A DNA stretch of 39,554 nt, taken from contig WELB01000231.1 in the NCBI GenBank assembly GCA_009602725.1, forward strand, positions 1 through 39,554, read 5' to 3'. Within the stretch, counting starts at the first letter, position 1, and every line of letters begins with the position of its first letter. Origin of the DNA: Spirogloea muscicola (lineage: Eukaryota; Streptophyta; Zygnematophyceae; Spirogloeales; Spirogloeaceae). Shown one piece after another: positions 1 to 11,700 of this stretch. Both the position numbers and the translations under genes were made by a program. The notes beneath the pieces were generated by a model that did no database searches, was not told the DNA's origin, and saw only the letters and a list, made by a program, of their open reading frames with translations.

Positions 1-70
1 ACCCTAAACCCTAAACCCCAAACCCAAACCCCAACCCCAAACCCTAAACCCTAAACCCTAAATCCTAAAC
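1..70. repeat. Telomere repeat array (CCCTAAA type)
   Basis: The plus strand opens with CCCTAAA units mixed with CCCCAAA and CCCAAA variants. The G-rich strand (TTTAGGG) therefore reads outward to the left, as expected at a left chromosome end. TTTAGGG is the telomere repeat of land plants and many green algae. The array is short and already degenerate, so it is probably the inner edge of the telomere. Confidence 0.93.
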
Positions 71-71
71 G

Positions 72-450
72 CCACCGTGCTCCTCCAGTGTGTCCCTCAT
101 CAAATGTTACCATTTATTATTGTGTGTCTAGACCCCAAACCCTAGATCCTAAACCCAAACCCCAAACCCCAAACCCCAAACCGCAAACCCTGAATCTCGA
201 ACTAGTATCTCGGACTGTTGCTAATGACCTCACCTTTTGGATTTGAGGCGACCTTGCTGCTCCGGTGTGTCTCCTATCTAATGTTACCGTTTTTTTGGTG
301 TGTTTAGACCCCAAACCCTAAATCTTAAATACAAGACGCCCAGAACCTTTGAACGGATATCTTAGACCTCACTTTTTGGATCGGAGGCGACCGTGCTGCT
401 CCGGTGTGTCCCCTATCTACTGTTACCATGCACTTTGGGTGTGCTTAGAG
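72..450. repeat. Degenerate subtelomeric tandem repeat
   Basis: Three diverged copies of one module begin near 72, 248 and 388. Each has GCTCCxGTGTGTC, then TATCTAxTGTTACC, then GTGTGTxTAGA; the first two continue into telomere-like CCCCAAACCCTA. Copies two and three are about 140 bp apart and also share a CCTCACTTTTTGGAT-like lead. Patches of telomere-like sequence lie at about 131-190 and 304-330, between the copies. The third copy is the most decayed and lacks the telomeric patch. Confidence 0.8.
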
Positions 451-1770
451 CTGGTGCTTGTCTGATTCGTAGAGCAGGTGGATCTGAATCTGGACCGCCA
501 AGATGCTTGCGGTCTGCAGTTTCAGAGTGGCACGGCCGTGAAATCAGAGTGGAGTAAACTGGAAGCGGGGACTGTTGAACGAGCAAAGGTAAGCAATACG
601 TGACATTGCCAGATCTGGATTTGCAAGCCCCTCAATCCTGGAAGTGGTGTGTAGAATCGTGTGTCCCACAAATTCGTTTGCCCCTGCTTAGAAGCTATGC
701 ATAAGTCATCACTACGTTATTCTGATGCTGAGCTCACACAACCGCAGCATGGCTTTCTTGGGAGATGCTGCAAGCTGGGCAACGTTTGCAATCAACGGCA
801 AGGACGCACGTGACTAGTCATACCTGAACATGGACAACAAAATATGCGACTGCTCCTTGCCACCGACTGAGCAAGGCAAATGAGCCCACGAAATGGCACA
901 GATAATCGGAGGTGATGATTGCAATGCCTCTTGCGTCAGCTAGCCTTTTGTTGCGCTTAGCAAGACTGATTGCTTGGTTTAGCCAGACTCCGAACCCCAG
1001 GAAATACTAACACGTTATCAATATGCCAGTGGGCTTATCCTTGACAAGCAACATATCATGCGGAATGCAGGTTTACTAACTATTAGCTAGTGTCTGCACT
1101 GTTTGTAGAACTAACAGGACGAATGGCAGTTAGCACATTGGACTGCAACCGCTTATAGGCAGAATACATGGAAGCGCCTTGCCTTATATATGCTATCTCT
1201 GGAGCCCTGGATGCAAGCAGTGTAAAGTACAAGGGGCCTCAAACACGAACAAGCTTGTTCTAGTGTCTCTTGCAATAATAACCATAATGACACCACAGTC
1301 CTACGTGTGCAGGTACGTGATGCCAAGATTACGGCGTCGAAGAAGGTACTTGGTATGTTTCAGAGGGAAGGTCAAGGTATTGGAAATATCGGCCAGCAGA
1401 GCCTATGAAATTGTCAAGGACTAGCGGTAGCCACATTGCTGGTGCTCAGGATAAGCTGCTAGCGAGAAAGTCAGGTGGCCATGCAGCTGGGGTGACAAGC
1501 TTCATGGTGTAAACAGGAACTATCAGAGGAACCGCTTATGTCAAAGTTGATCAATTTAGCTGCCATTTGGCCGCCATTTGTCCGGTCGTTAATTTGACAG
1601 CAGTAGGCAACTACGTGGATGAAGGCTACGACCTCTTCAGGCCACAGTGCGTCTCTACAGCTGCTGGATGCACAAGGTCATCAGGCTCACTGCTCCTTCA
1701 ATAATGGAAGACTGTGTTGAGGCTCGCTGATTCACGGGCTGGTGCAAGGCCTACAGTTGGGCGGGAGACC
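451..1770. other. Subtelomeric stretch with no supported gene
   Basis: I found no chain of phase-compatible exons with a recognisable protein here. The longest open stretch (1179-1424, plus) translates to an unconvincing peptide with an arginine run and no domain. The composition is less GC-rich than the flanking gene exons. No tRNA cloverleaf or rRNA-like sequence was noticed. An RNA gene or a fast-evolving gene cannot be excluded by eye. Confidence 0.5.
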
Positions 1771-2688
1771 TTAGCTGCTGTGGACAGCAGCAACGTAGAT
1801 GTGTGGGTCCCCCCTCCCGCCCGCCCCGCTGCGCTTTACCCGCCGCTCTGCAAGCAGAATGCGGAGAGCCTTGCTAGTGTCTGGCGTGTTACCTGCAGCC
1901 AATTGGGCACAGGCACGGCCGAGGAAGATTAGGGGGGGTGCTATGGCTCCAAGTCACTTGCCGCAGGCCGTGGTCATATCAAGTGCTGCTGCAGTGGCCG
2001 TTCCTGCACCGCCAAGCTGGGCTTCCATCTAAGGGGTGGCCATCGGACAAGAGCAGGTCGTCGCACTCAACCGATGTTCGCCACACTTACCGATAGTGCT
2101 GCGTATCAGGCTTTCGCGGACGCTCTTGTCCGCAATCAGATCCAGGATGGCCTGTGCAAAGCGCTGGATGCGCGTCGCCTTTGATCCTGAGGCAGAACGA
2201 CGTTTCATCGGCCTTGCACCCGCCACGTGCTGGGAAGAGGCGTCGAGAGTCTTGAGGATGACTCGGGCAGTGCGTGGCTTCTGCGGTCGTCAGAGCGCCT
2301 CGTTATGGCGGTCAGCAGCGGTCCGAAGCAGGCGCATGGGGGGAGGTGGCGGCACCGCTGCAGCTGCAGCCCGCGGGCAGGCTCTCACTCTCAGGACGCC
2401 GGGCGCGGGAGGCCGTGCGGGTCGGGGCGTGGAGCGGTCGGGGGACTGGACCTCCTCGCAGGCGACGAGGGCCAGGCGCGCGAGGCGGTCGAGGCCGGCG
2501 GCGGAGCTGCAGGCGGGGGGGGCGGCGGCGGGCGGGAGCTGGGAGGTGCAGCGCGTGAGCGTGGAGGCGCTGCTGGCGTCGGTGTCGGGGAGGGGCGGCG
2601 GGGAGGGCGCGGCGGCGGCGCAGCAGCAGCAGCAGCAGCAGCCGCGGGCATGGGGAGGCAGCGAGGCGGCGGCGCGGGGGGCGGCCAT
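1771..2688 (-). CDS. Small conserved protein with helix-wing-like C-terminus; family not recognised
   Basis: Three exons fit in phase: 2688-2389, 2250-2091 and 1892-1771 (TAA), giving 193 aa. The middle exon ends at a near-perfect donor (ATCG|GTAAGTGT), and the third opens after TTGGCTGCAG. The N-terminal 100 residues are Ala/Pro-rich and contain a run of seven Cys. The C-terminus is far more protein-like: a helical segment (RIQRFAQAILDLIA), then RESLIRSTIGNTPDTSKALR, then RVKRSGAGGRGDPHIYVAA. The order helix, second helix, and a Gly-rich GGRxDPxxY hairpin suggests a winged-helix or similar nucleic-acid-binding fold, but that is inference. The start (ATG at 2688) is the weakest point because the frame stays open upstream. 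It is divergent from FPG1 and is the most telomere-proximal gene seen. Confidence 0.6.
2621..2641. repeat. (CAG)7 trinucleotide run in a coding exon
   Basis: Seven perfect CAG units lie inside the first exon of the minus-strand gene. In the chosen frame they read TGC and encode seven consecutive Cys. The other two minus frames would give poly-Ala or poly-Leu. Such a run is prone to length change. Confidence 0.9.
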
Positions 2689-4652
2689 GGAAGAAAGGGG
2701 GGCATGCAGCGCCTGCAGGCCACGGCCGTTTTCGGGCACGGGCGCGGGCGCGGGCCCGCCCGGGCGGCCGTTCGAACGCCCGGGCCTGGCGCCCCGCCTG
2801 ATCAGCCCCGCCCTCGCGCTGCCCGGATGTGCCTGCCGCCAGCTCCTCGGGTGCCCCACGCCGGCGTCCTCGTGCCCGTGCCCCGGCATCGGAGTCCAGA
2901 CGGCCGACCGGTTGTCTCTGCTACCAGCCAGCTAGCAAGCCACTGCCTTCGGTCCTCCTGCGTCACTTCATGTCATTCGACATTGAAGCAGCAGACCATG
3001 TCGAATCGTGCACGTGCCTTGTGGGGTCTACCCTGGTTGGCACACTCTCTTAAACAATATCAGACTTGACATACGGACGGCTTGCCCTCCCGTTTGCCTA
3101 GCTCGGCCCCATGCATACGAGAAGCGCATGTGTCCCGGGCATCGCCCGAACCATCCACACTACAAGGGCGTGATAGCAACGGTCACAAAAGGTTGTGCTT
3201 GTATTAGCAAATCGTGGCCACGAGCTCTGTTGGCATTGCCTATCACCTGAACCCCCCGGCCCAGATCCTCCGATCTAGTCTGGGCTGTCCTGCACTGCGC
3301 TTGTCGTCACCACGTTGCTCACTAGCTCACCAAGCATCTTACTCAAGATCACCACTTGCCTCGTATGCACGAATGAATCTCCTGTGTTCTTGAGGCCTGG
3401 AGCTTCTGTCAGATCAATCATGCCGTTGCAAAGAGTACTTCAGGTGGCAGCAATATCATATACACAGTGCTGAACGTCCATGCTCTGGACGTGCTGGTGC
3501 TACGACGTCCTCACCCTAGCCACACAGCAACGGCCGCAGCAGCCCAGTCAAGTCAATTGGTCATTGCTCAGCCCAGCTCTCCTCTTGAGCCTCCCCCCTC
3601 CCGTCCTCACGTACCCTCTTCTTGACGTCATCTATAGCTTCTCTTGTCCATGCGGTGCACTTTAAGTACACCTTTTAGTGGACTATCAGCAAACGCAGGC
3701 CTTCGCCTTGTACCTATATGCCAGCCAAATCTGAGCATGAGCTGTAGCCTGGGCTTCCGCTTGAAATTCCCAAGTAAGGCACTTGACTTATCTTTGGCTT
3801 TTGGAAGCTCTCGCGTTGCTGAGCCCTACCTGCTGGTGGTGCTTGCCCGAGTCTGTCCAGTGTGCATTCCTTTTGGGCTGGCCTCACCCAGCAGGCTTAC
3901 TTGGTAAGAGCTACTTTTGCAAAAGCTGGCGTTTCTCAGCCACCGTCCCCTTCAAGAGAGCAATGTTCTTGAGAAGAGTTGAGCGGCTGGCTCTGCCTCC
4001 AGCGTACTAAAGCTCTTCAGGGTCACGCCCCTTCTGTATTCCGCCAGGGGCCCATTTTCCCGTGCACATTGGCTCATTTATGCATCAGCAAGTGCTTGCT
4101 GTCACCAACTTCCTGTAATGCAGTGGCCCCTAGCGACGCCCTTCCGCCTTCTACTTACTTCACTTCGTACTTGTGAAGTAAAGGTGACTGAGCGTTCGAA
4201 GTAGAGATTACTAAGCATCCAGTCGCAGAAGTCTTAGGAGTGGTTTCGTGATTTGCACCTTCCGCCCCCCCCAAACCTCGTTCAATCCTTTTGAGCTAGC
4301 CTTTCACGGCCATCGCCTTACCTTTTAAAGAGCTGTTTTAGCTGAGGACTGGAGTGTGTATGGAGTGATGGAACGCCTGAGTGGCCGATTACGAAGGCAA
4401 GCACACTAACAGAGGGGAGATCAGTAGATAGCGGTCAGAAGCGGTTTGCGAAACTCAACGGGCACTCATACCAGGCGGAACGAGGCGGAAATATCCTCCG
4501 GGACCGTTTCGCCCATCGCCGCAGACTGTAATTTAGCTGGGGACCATAGATGGCCCGCCGCGGCTAGAAAAGCGTCGGTCAGCAGCTCTTCGCTCGCCTC
4601 CCTTTCCTTCCGCCACCCCGCCCAAGGCGGGCCTCTGCGTGCCCCTGCCAGC
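2689..4652. other. Divergent intergenic region between the small minus gene and FPG1
   Basis: No exon chain was found. The sequence is moderately pyrimidine-rich. Around 3866-3910 is a weak match to the retrotransposon tail seen in the two repeat blocks (CATTCCTTTTGGGCTGGCCTC followed by ACCCAGC). Two more GCTGG...CAGC-like patches follow at about 3927-3945 and 3982-4000. These may be ancient tail copies. The start-proximal part (4440-4652) must hold the FPG1 promoter and 5' UTR. Confidence 0.5.
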
Positions 4653-7600
4653 ATGCCGGAGCTGCCCGAGGTGGAAGCCGCGCGGCGATCCGTGCAGCAG
4701 CACTGCGTGGGCCGCCGCATTGCCAGCGCGGTCGTGGAGGCCGACTCCCTCGTCATCGATGGCATCTCCCCCCAGCAGCTCCGTGACGGCCTCGTTGGCC
4801 GCGTCGTCACTGCCGCCGGCCGCAAGGGCAAGAACCTGTGGATGGAGCTCGACCGTCGACCGTGGCCCACCTTCCACTTTGGTAGCGCCTTCCACATGCC
4901 CTCACACGTGCACCCACTGAGCTCCTTAGGGTGTAGCGCTGTGGGTCAGACATGCAGCCACTCCATGTGCTTTCAGAGTCTTGGTGACCCGGCTGCGTGG
5001 AAGAGACGCCTGCCCCTGCCATGCCACTTGCCTCCATGACAAGGTGCTCAAGTGCGTCTGACATTGGAAGTGGCCTGGCAGGAATGACGGGTCACATCAT
5101 GATCCAGGGCGAGCATGTTGCGCAGTACATGAGGTCGCGGCCTTCCAACCTCTCCTAGAAACTGGCGCTTTCAGAGCGAGAGGCTGTGGGTGCCAACCTT
5201 ACTTGTCGCAGGCACTATGAAGACGCCCCATCAACTGGCAGGGTCTCACATCCTCTGCTGGCAATGCCTCGCAGAGGGACCAAGAAGGACCCATCTGACT
5301 GGCCTCCCAAATTCCACAAGCTGGTCTTCAAGGTACACGCACTGATGCCATTTGTTTGAATCTCAGCATGCAAGCATGTTGAGAGTGTTCCAGCATTCGA
5401 ATCCGGCCCAGCAATTCCATCTGCTACCCTGGTCATCCTACCATCATACTGCAACCCTGAGCAGTAGAAGGGGCTGGCTTGTTTGTCATGTTTGTTCGCC
5501 TTGGCTTCTACCAGAGTCATATCTGCACTAATGCTGGGTGATGGTTCACTCGGTCTCGCTCATAGATGGATAATGATGTTGAGGTGGCCTTCTGTGACGG
5601 CCGGCGGTTGGCACGTATTCGCCTTCTTGATGACGTAGGTATTGCTCGTATCCTCCAGCTCTTGTTCATCTCCAATGTCATTGGCATGGTTCATTGATCA
5701 CAAATGAGCTGCAGAAGCTGAGTCCATTGTGACCTCACAGTGTTTTGCCTCCACTGATGCCGTCCCTGCCCTACTTTATCTACTGCTATGCAGCCCGTCA
5801 TGACCCCACCCATATCAGAGCTTGGTTGGGATGCGCTTTTGGAGCTTCCCAACCCCCTGGACTTGGCTTCGCAAGTGACCAAGCGCAAAGCCCCAGTGAA
5901 GGCCGTTCTTATGGACCAGGTGCGTCTGAGACCCTTCTGCAGCTGTGCACACGTGATCCCTACTCTTGCTCGTTACGTATTGTGCACCCCTGTCTCTAAA
6001 CCCCTGTGTCTCTGTATCCATGTCAGGCATCAGCAGACTTTGCAAGAGGTCAGTGCTGATTGACAAGAACGTGCTCACTGCATGTGTGTCTGGTCAGCAG
6101 GGTGTCGCAGCTGGGATTGGCAACTGGGTCGCCGATGAAGTACTGTATCAGGTGACTATGCCGCTTGATGACAAATTTACAAGCTTGTCGGCGGAGTGCA
6201 GCGCGAGTCATATAATGATCTTTAACTCTTCAGATAGGGGTCTCTAGACGTAATTGCGACCAAGCTTAAGATCAATGCTAGTGTGACCTACTCTATATGG
6301 AATTCTGCAGGGACCATGACCACAAGCACAATGCAATGCCAGCCCAGCGTGCACATGATATGAGATAGATTTTCTGCTTATGCATGTGTAGGCCCGTGTT
6401 CATCCAGCACAACCGGCCAACACTCTCCTCGCCGAACAGTGCGAAGGCCTGCATCGCAGCATCAAATATGTAAGAAGGCCCCTTGGCCAAGCTCTGCTTG
6501 ACTAAAAGTATACCTGGTTATGCAAAAGGCTGTGTGATTGCGAAACTGGTAAATGCAAGAGCATGCAAACGAGGCTGACCTGCATTGTGGACTGTTGACA
6601 AGCAGGTGCTAGAAACAGCTGTTGATGCAGGATCGGACAGTAAGAATTTCCCAAAGAACTGGTTGTTCCACGTACGCTGGTCCAAGAAGCCCGGGATTCT
6701 TGATGGTACCATACCTCATGTAGCTCAGGTGCCTGGCACCTTGCAGTATGCTGACAATCTGCTGATTGAGCGGTTCACGGGCAGAACATGTGCTGACTAC
6801 CATGAGTCTGCCTCTGAATGCATAGATTGAGGGCTTCACTGCCACAGTGTGTGCTTATGGCGATGTCAACTTACCTTGATCTTGTGTTGCTACACTTACC
6901 AGGGCAGAAAATCCACTTTGAGACTATTGGTGGACGAGTGAGTCTCTGCATTCTTTGCTTCAGCTCAGCAGCTGCGTAGAAACTCGACATTGAGCAGGCA
7001 CTGCGGGTGCCAAGTCTTATGGGTCTTGGTCACGTGCTTGCGGTGGTCTCGATGGCTGACTAACTATTGTGGTCGTTGTGGCAGACCTCTGCATTTGTGC
7101 CTGCAATTCAGAGGATGCCTTTGGGTTTGGTTGAGAATGACAAGCCCAAGAGGGCAGCCAAAAAGAGGAAGAAAGAGGATGGTGACGAGGACGTAGGAGG
7201 TGAGCCATTAGCCAATGCCGAGGAAAAGCCGAGGAAGAAGGCAGGTGGTGCGAGAGGCGCAAAGACGGTCAAGGCAAGGGCCGTGGAGGAGCCAGAGCTA
7301 CTGGATCAGCAAGACCTGACTCTAGAGGGCAACCTGCCTGCAACACAGAGGAGGAAACGTGGAGACGCTCGTGCTGCACTGAAGCAGGCAGGTGAGGAGG
7401 GAGAGAAGAGAGCACCTGTCAAGATTGCAAAGCTCAAACGACAGGCATCAGCGGCTGCCGAGGAGGCCAAAACCCTGAGGGGACCTTCTGCTGACAGGAG
7501 AGCCTCAAGAAGTAGATCTGCTGCTGCAGAAGCTGCTCTCAAGACAGAAGTGAAGATCAAGCCAGCTCCACGTCAAAGGGTGCAGAAGGCTAGGCCACAT

Positions 7601-7750
7601 GTCGTCAACAAGGAGACGCAGGCTGAGCTCGCTGGGGCTCGTGGGGTTGCCCAGGATAAGGTGAGCGATACAAGCATAAAGGCTGCAGATGCGGCAAGTA
7701 AGGTTCCAGCCAGGCGCGGCAGGAGTACCATCAGGCAGAAACGGGGCTAA
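4653..7750 (+). CDS. FPG1: Formamidopyrimidine-DNA glycosylase, plant FPG1 type
   Basis: Fpg is a bifunctional DNA glycosylase/AP lyase that removes oxidised bases such as 8-oxoguanine in base-excision repair. Exons: 4653-4881, 5082-5133, 5212-5332, 5566-5634, 5794-5919, 6101-6151, 6392-6469, 6606-6705, 6903-6937, 7085-7750; all phases agree and give about 508 aa. The protein starts MPELPEVEAARR. Pro2 becomes the N-terminal nucleophile after Met removal, so the upstream in-frame Met at 4446 is rejected. Further signatures are the lysine loop GRKGKNLWMEL, the H2TH segment GIGNWVADEVL, and a GGRTSAFVP block where bacterial enzymes have a zinc finger. The final exon adds ~220 residues, rich in Lys/Arg/Ala/Glu, like the basic tail of plant FPG1 and probably for nuclear/DNA binding. 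It is convergent with AATF. Confidence 0.95.
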
Positions 7751-7935
7751 AGTTGGTGCGTGCCTCTGACCTCACTCTGCCCTGGGTTCTTAGGCTAAGC
7801 ATTGTGCCATTGATGCTGAGTCATCAGTGCTCTTTGACAGGTTGCTACGCCCAGCATGCATCATGTGAGAATGGAGTTTGCACCTAGCAGCACTTCACGC
7901 TGTTGAAAGCAGGAGATGCCTTTCAGAAAGCTGCG

Positions 7936-7940
7936 TGTAA
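7936..7940 (+). promoter_or_regulatory. Candidate poly(A) signal TGTAA for FPG1
   Basis: TGTAA, the usual polyadenylation signal of green algae, lies 186 bp after the FPG1 stop. A five-base match alone is weak; its position after the stop is the support. Confidence 0.4.
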
Positions 7941-8655
7941 CACATGGCAGATGTGCTTGACCGTAATTGCTGGTCAGTATGGTCTACTGACATCAGCAAT
8001 TGAGCACGCCCTTTATGTATAGACGAGAGCACGCCGAAACTACCTGACTACCCTCAAGTGCTACCCTGGCACTCAGCCAGGTCCACCATGTCAGACTCGG
8101 CCGGCTGCTCTTGCGTGGAGCGCTAAACTGCCATTTCCATATCTCCACCGATAAGATCATGTGTCCGGCACTCGGCACTTTGAAAAATACGATTGTACCA
8201 AATAAGTACGTATGTGCCCTATTTTGGCGGAGACTGCTTCCATGTTCTCTGCAGCAAGTTCTGGCAGTATGACCTTCCTGCAGAGTGATGTGCAAAATGT
8301 AGACATTGGAACCTCAGCCCTGTCAGACAGTAGGCATTCACACTAGTGTGCAGAGGGCAAAGGCTGCTGCGCTAATTCATGCCTTCTCGGCCTCCTGAAT
8401 TTGTCCTGCAGCTGGCTTTGGCAGCTTAAAGAATGTATGTAATCACTCGCTCATACCTCCATCTAACAAACAGGGTCCGCAGCCCTCAAGGCAGGTTGAA
8501 AATTGCATGGATGAGGAGAGTGAAAGAAAGCTTGAGCGGTTGGGGGCCCAGAAGATGGCCCAATCTCAACCCACGCGTCAACAATCTCAACCCACGAGTC
8601 AAAGACCAACAAGCATCTCTGCCCTCCTTTACAAGCATTGGCATACTCTCTCTTG

Positions 8656-8660
8656 TTACA
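8656..8660 (-). promoter_or_regulatory. Candidate poly(A) signal TGTAA for AATF
   Basis: TTACA on plus reads TGTAA on the AATF strand, 102 bp beyond its stop codon. This is a typical spacing for a green-algal 3' UTR, but the motif is short. Confidence 0.4.
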
Positions 8661-8761
8661 GGAGTTGCAGCTGTGCTTCAATCGTCAACATCTGCACCCT
8701 CACCAGAGCTTATGTCTGATGTACCTGATACCTGAATGTGATGATGTGAGTACAAGCACCA

Positions 8762-11700
8762 CTAAACACTCCTGGCAACAGCGGCCTGGCTGAACAAGCC
8801 TGCAAATAGTGAGTCGGCAAGAGGCGGTATTTCCCTGGGCTCTGGTGCCATGAAGTTGACTAGTGGTTGATGGACTGTGTACCTGTATGACAAGGTAGTG
8901 CAGAACCATCAGCAAAGTGGATTGAGATGTTGTTCACATGCAGACCAAGCCAGAAGTGCAAGTTTATTGAGCAACCCACAAACACTGCCTGCAACCAATT
9001 TGAACCTGCTCACTCAGGCAGGCACCAGCAGTGGTACCTGATCTTGCGGCCTTTTGAAGCTCTTCGGTCAACAACCTTCCTCTTGCTACTGCGAAATCTG
9101 TCCCCGACAAATTCCCTAACACCTGCCAGTCTCAGGCGACCCAAAGCAGGTCCAAACTGACTTAGGCCAGCTGCTGGAGCCGAGGCACAATACGACCCTA
9201 GGGTTGCTAGGAATGCAACAACTAAAGTGCAAGCAGGTGTGCTCACCTGCCGCAGCGCTGGATGTTTCCAGGAACTCGCTAAGGAGGTGCGTGTAGAAGT
9301 CACCATCATCAAAGGTGTCAGGGTTGCCATCTTCACGTTCAGCCTCTACAACAACCTGATTTGCCTGCCGATCGCTCAGAGAAGGCAATTTAGGACAGAG
9401 CAGCTTGGCAGGCACCTTGGCAGAAGATCAGCTATGAAAGCATGGAGTTCTCAGTAAGGTGGCAGGTGAGGTTACCTGGCCAAGGATGCGAGCATCCGAT
9501 GCCCTGAGCTGGGACCTGGCTATGAGGCGCTGTGGATGGAGCATGGCACCTGCCACCTGCTGTGACACACTCTGCACAGACACAAGTTGCCCAAGAGTTA
9601 GCAGATTGTGTCAGAGCATGCTTGTGATTGGCCGAGCCGCAGGTTGATCTGCTAGACCAAGCTCTTTAGTACCTGGTTGAGTGCGCGTAGTTTGCTATGA
9701 GAACCACTTGAGAGCAATACTTTCTGCTGCCACCTGTCGATGGCTGCCGAGCAGAACGGGTGGGTTCTGTGACACAGGGATCAGCCCAGACAATCAGACG
9801 TGTATCTCCAGTAAGCAATAGGTCTGCAACTCAGTTCATGGCACGTGTTGCACTTCCACGCGATCGAGTCAGAGTCACATGGTTCCTTGACCTGGACAAC
9901 AATCTGCTGCTAGTCCTTTCAAGGCTCCGTCTCCTGGGGCGTGAAGCTCACCTTGAGTACAGGGACGTTAGTTTCCGCCACAGGTCATCTAAGTGATTGG
10001 GGACATCACTCGGCAGTTCTGATACAGTGCCAGGTTGTGCTTACTACCATCAGTAGAAGCAAGACGGTGCTACGGAAGGTCACTAGAAGCTCTCCCAGGA
10101 AGAAGATGAAGACTAGCATCAAGCTTCAGACCTGGAGGAGGCTGACCACCTTCCACAGCTTGCCCAGCAGCTGCCTGAACAGCTGGATTCTGCTCAATGA
10201 GGGCCTGCAAAGGGTGTCACAGTCACTCAGTTAGCTGAAGGTCTGGTTCATGCAGTGCAGATTGACGGTCTGCAAGATGGTGGTCTGGCGCACAGCCAAT
10301 AAGCTCTGCTCGGTCAGACCTCCTGCAAATCCATCAGCAAGTGCACGGTGTCCTTGGCAGCAACAGCGAGCTTGGTGAGAGCAACATCGGTAGCTCCATC
10401 CGCCTTGCACAATGCCTCCATGGTGTCCGACTGCGACAGTGGCAATCAGATGATGACAATTGACGAGGTCAGCGTACGTGCAAGCCTGTAAGTGCAACCA
10501 GTGGATGAACACAGAGACGAGTAAGGAAATATCAGTGGGCATGTCTATTTTACCAAAGGCAGCCGATTTGAGGCACTGAGGCACTTTTGCAAAGCAATGC
10601 GGATTTCCAGGACACGCTCCCACAGTGCCTGTCATGCAGATGACAAGGTGCTAACCTGTGATTTTCATCTTTCTGTTTTCAAGGGTCTACCTCCACATTT
10701 TGCTTCCTATATGTAGAGTACTAGCGCAACAAGTCCAGCTTTGGCAATATATCTCGTTCACAATCAGCATAACAAGTAACCTGTGTCATCTTTCGGTAAT
10801 GTTGTACTTCTGCTGATACTGTATTGACCTTGCTTGGTATTATGGTGTTCGTCCATCTTGGGTTTTGTTTAGAAGTCAACTACCTAGTCACTAGGTGATG
10901 CCACCCTGAGAACACAGTGCAGCTACTAACTCACTTGCTGTTGTGCAACTGCTTTGCCCTTCTGAATGTTTGCAGCTCCTTGCTTCTGCACCTGCATCAG
11001 CATCTGCCTGCAGCCCGCATTGGCAGGTACGGGCTGCCATTGGCAGTGACCCTGACTATGTACCAGTCATCGACTCCAGATTATCGAGGGCACAAGTAGA
11101 GCCAGCGCGAGAACCCCACACCCAGGTATCGGTTTCACCAGTGCAGCCAAAAATCGCTGGCCGTGAGGACTCACGCAGCGTCAGGGAGGTATTGCCAGCC
11201 TCCGAACTGAGCCTCGTGTGCAAGAGCAGCACAGGAGCAGTCTCACGAGGTGAGCAAAGCGAGCCGTACTCTTCCTCCTGTTGCAGCTGCTCGTACTCGC
11301 GTGAAAGTTGCGCCAGCTCCTCGTCCTCAGCCACAGGAGCGCCGGCAGTGTGCATCTGCTCGTGCCCAGCAATGGTGGCATAAGTGGCGAAGGCGCAGGC
11401 GCCAGCTGCGCTCCCCAGCAGCCGGTTAGGGAAGCGTCAGCAGGGGCAGCTGCAGCAGCAGTGGTGGCATTAGCAGCAGCAACTGCGACAGCTGCGGCGA
11501 TCAGAGTGGAGCAGGGGCTGGGAACGTGAGGCGTCTGTGAGCAGTGTGGGAAGCGCACTCGGCTGTTGCTGCCTGCACCGCCCTCCTCCTCCTCCTCATC
11601 CTCCTCCTCCTCGCCCTCGTCCTCCTCCTCTGCCTCTGCATCCTCCCCCTCATCCGCGTCGCCACCCTCACCGTCGCCGGCGCCATGCTCCAGGGCACGG

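Larger units (their letters stand above)
7751..8761. other. Convergent intergenic region FPG1 / AATF
   Basis: This holds the 3' UTRs of both genes and no exon chain. A 21-bp direct duplication with one mismatch lies at 8561-8581 and 8582-8602 (CAATCTCAACCCACG core). No retrotransposon fragment was seen, in contrast with the divergent gaps. Confidence 0.6.

Noticed and set aside
451-1770. tRNA or rRNA genes in the subtelomere
   Set aside because: No cloverleaf-like arms with a GTTCNANNC box or rRNA core were recognised by eye.
2036-2935. 299-codon plus-strand open frame
   Set aside because: GC-rich antisense of the minus-strand gene. The minus strand has strong splice sites and a conserved motif across the join, while the plus frame is low-complexity Gly/Arg/Ala.
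4446-4652. N-terminal extension of FPG1 from an upstream in-frame Met
   Set aside because: Fpg chemistry needs Pro2 as the free N-terminal residue, so the start must be the ATG of MPELPEVE.
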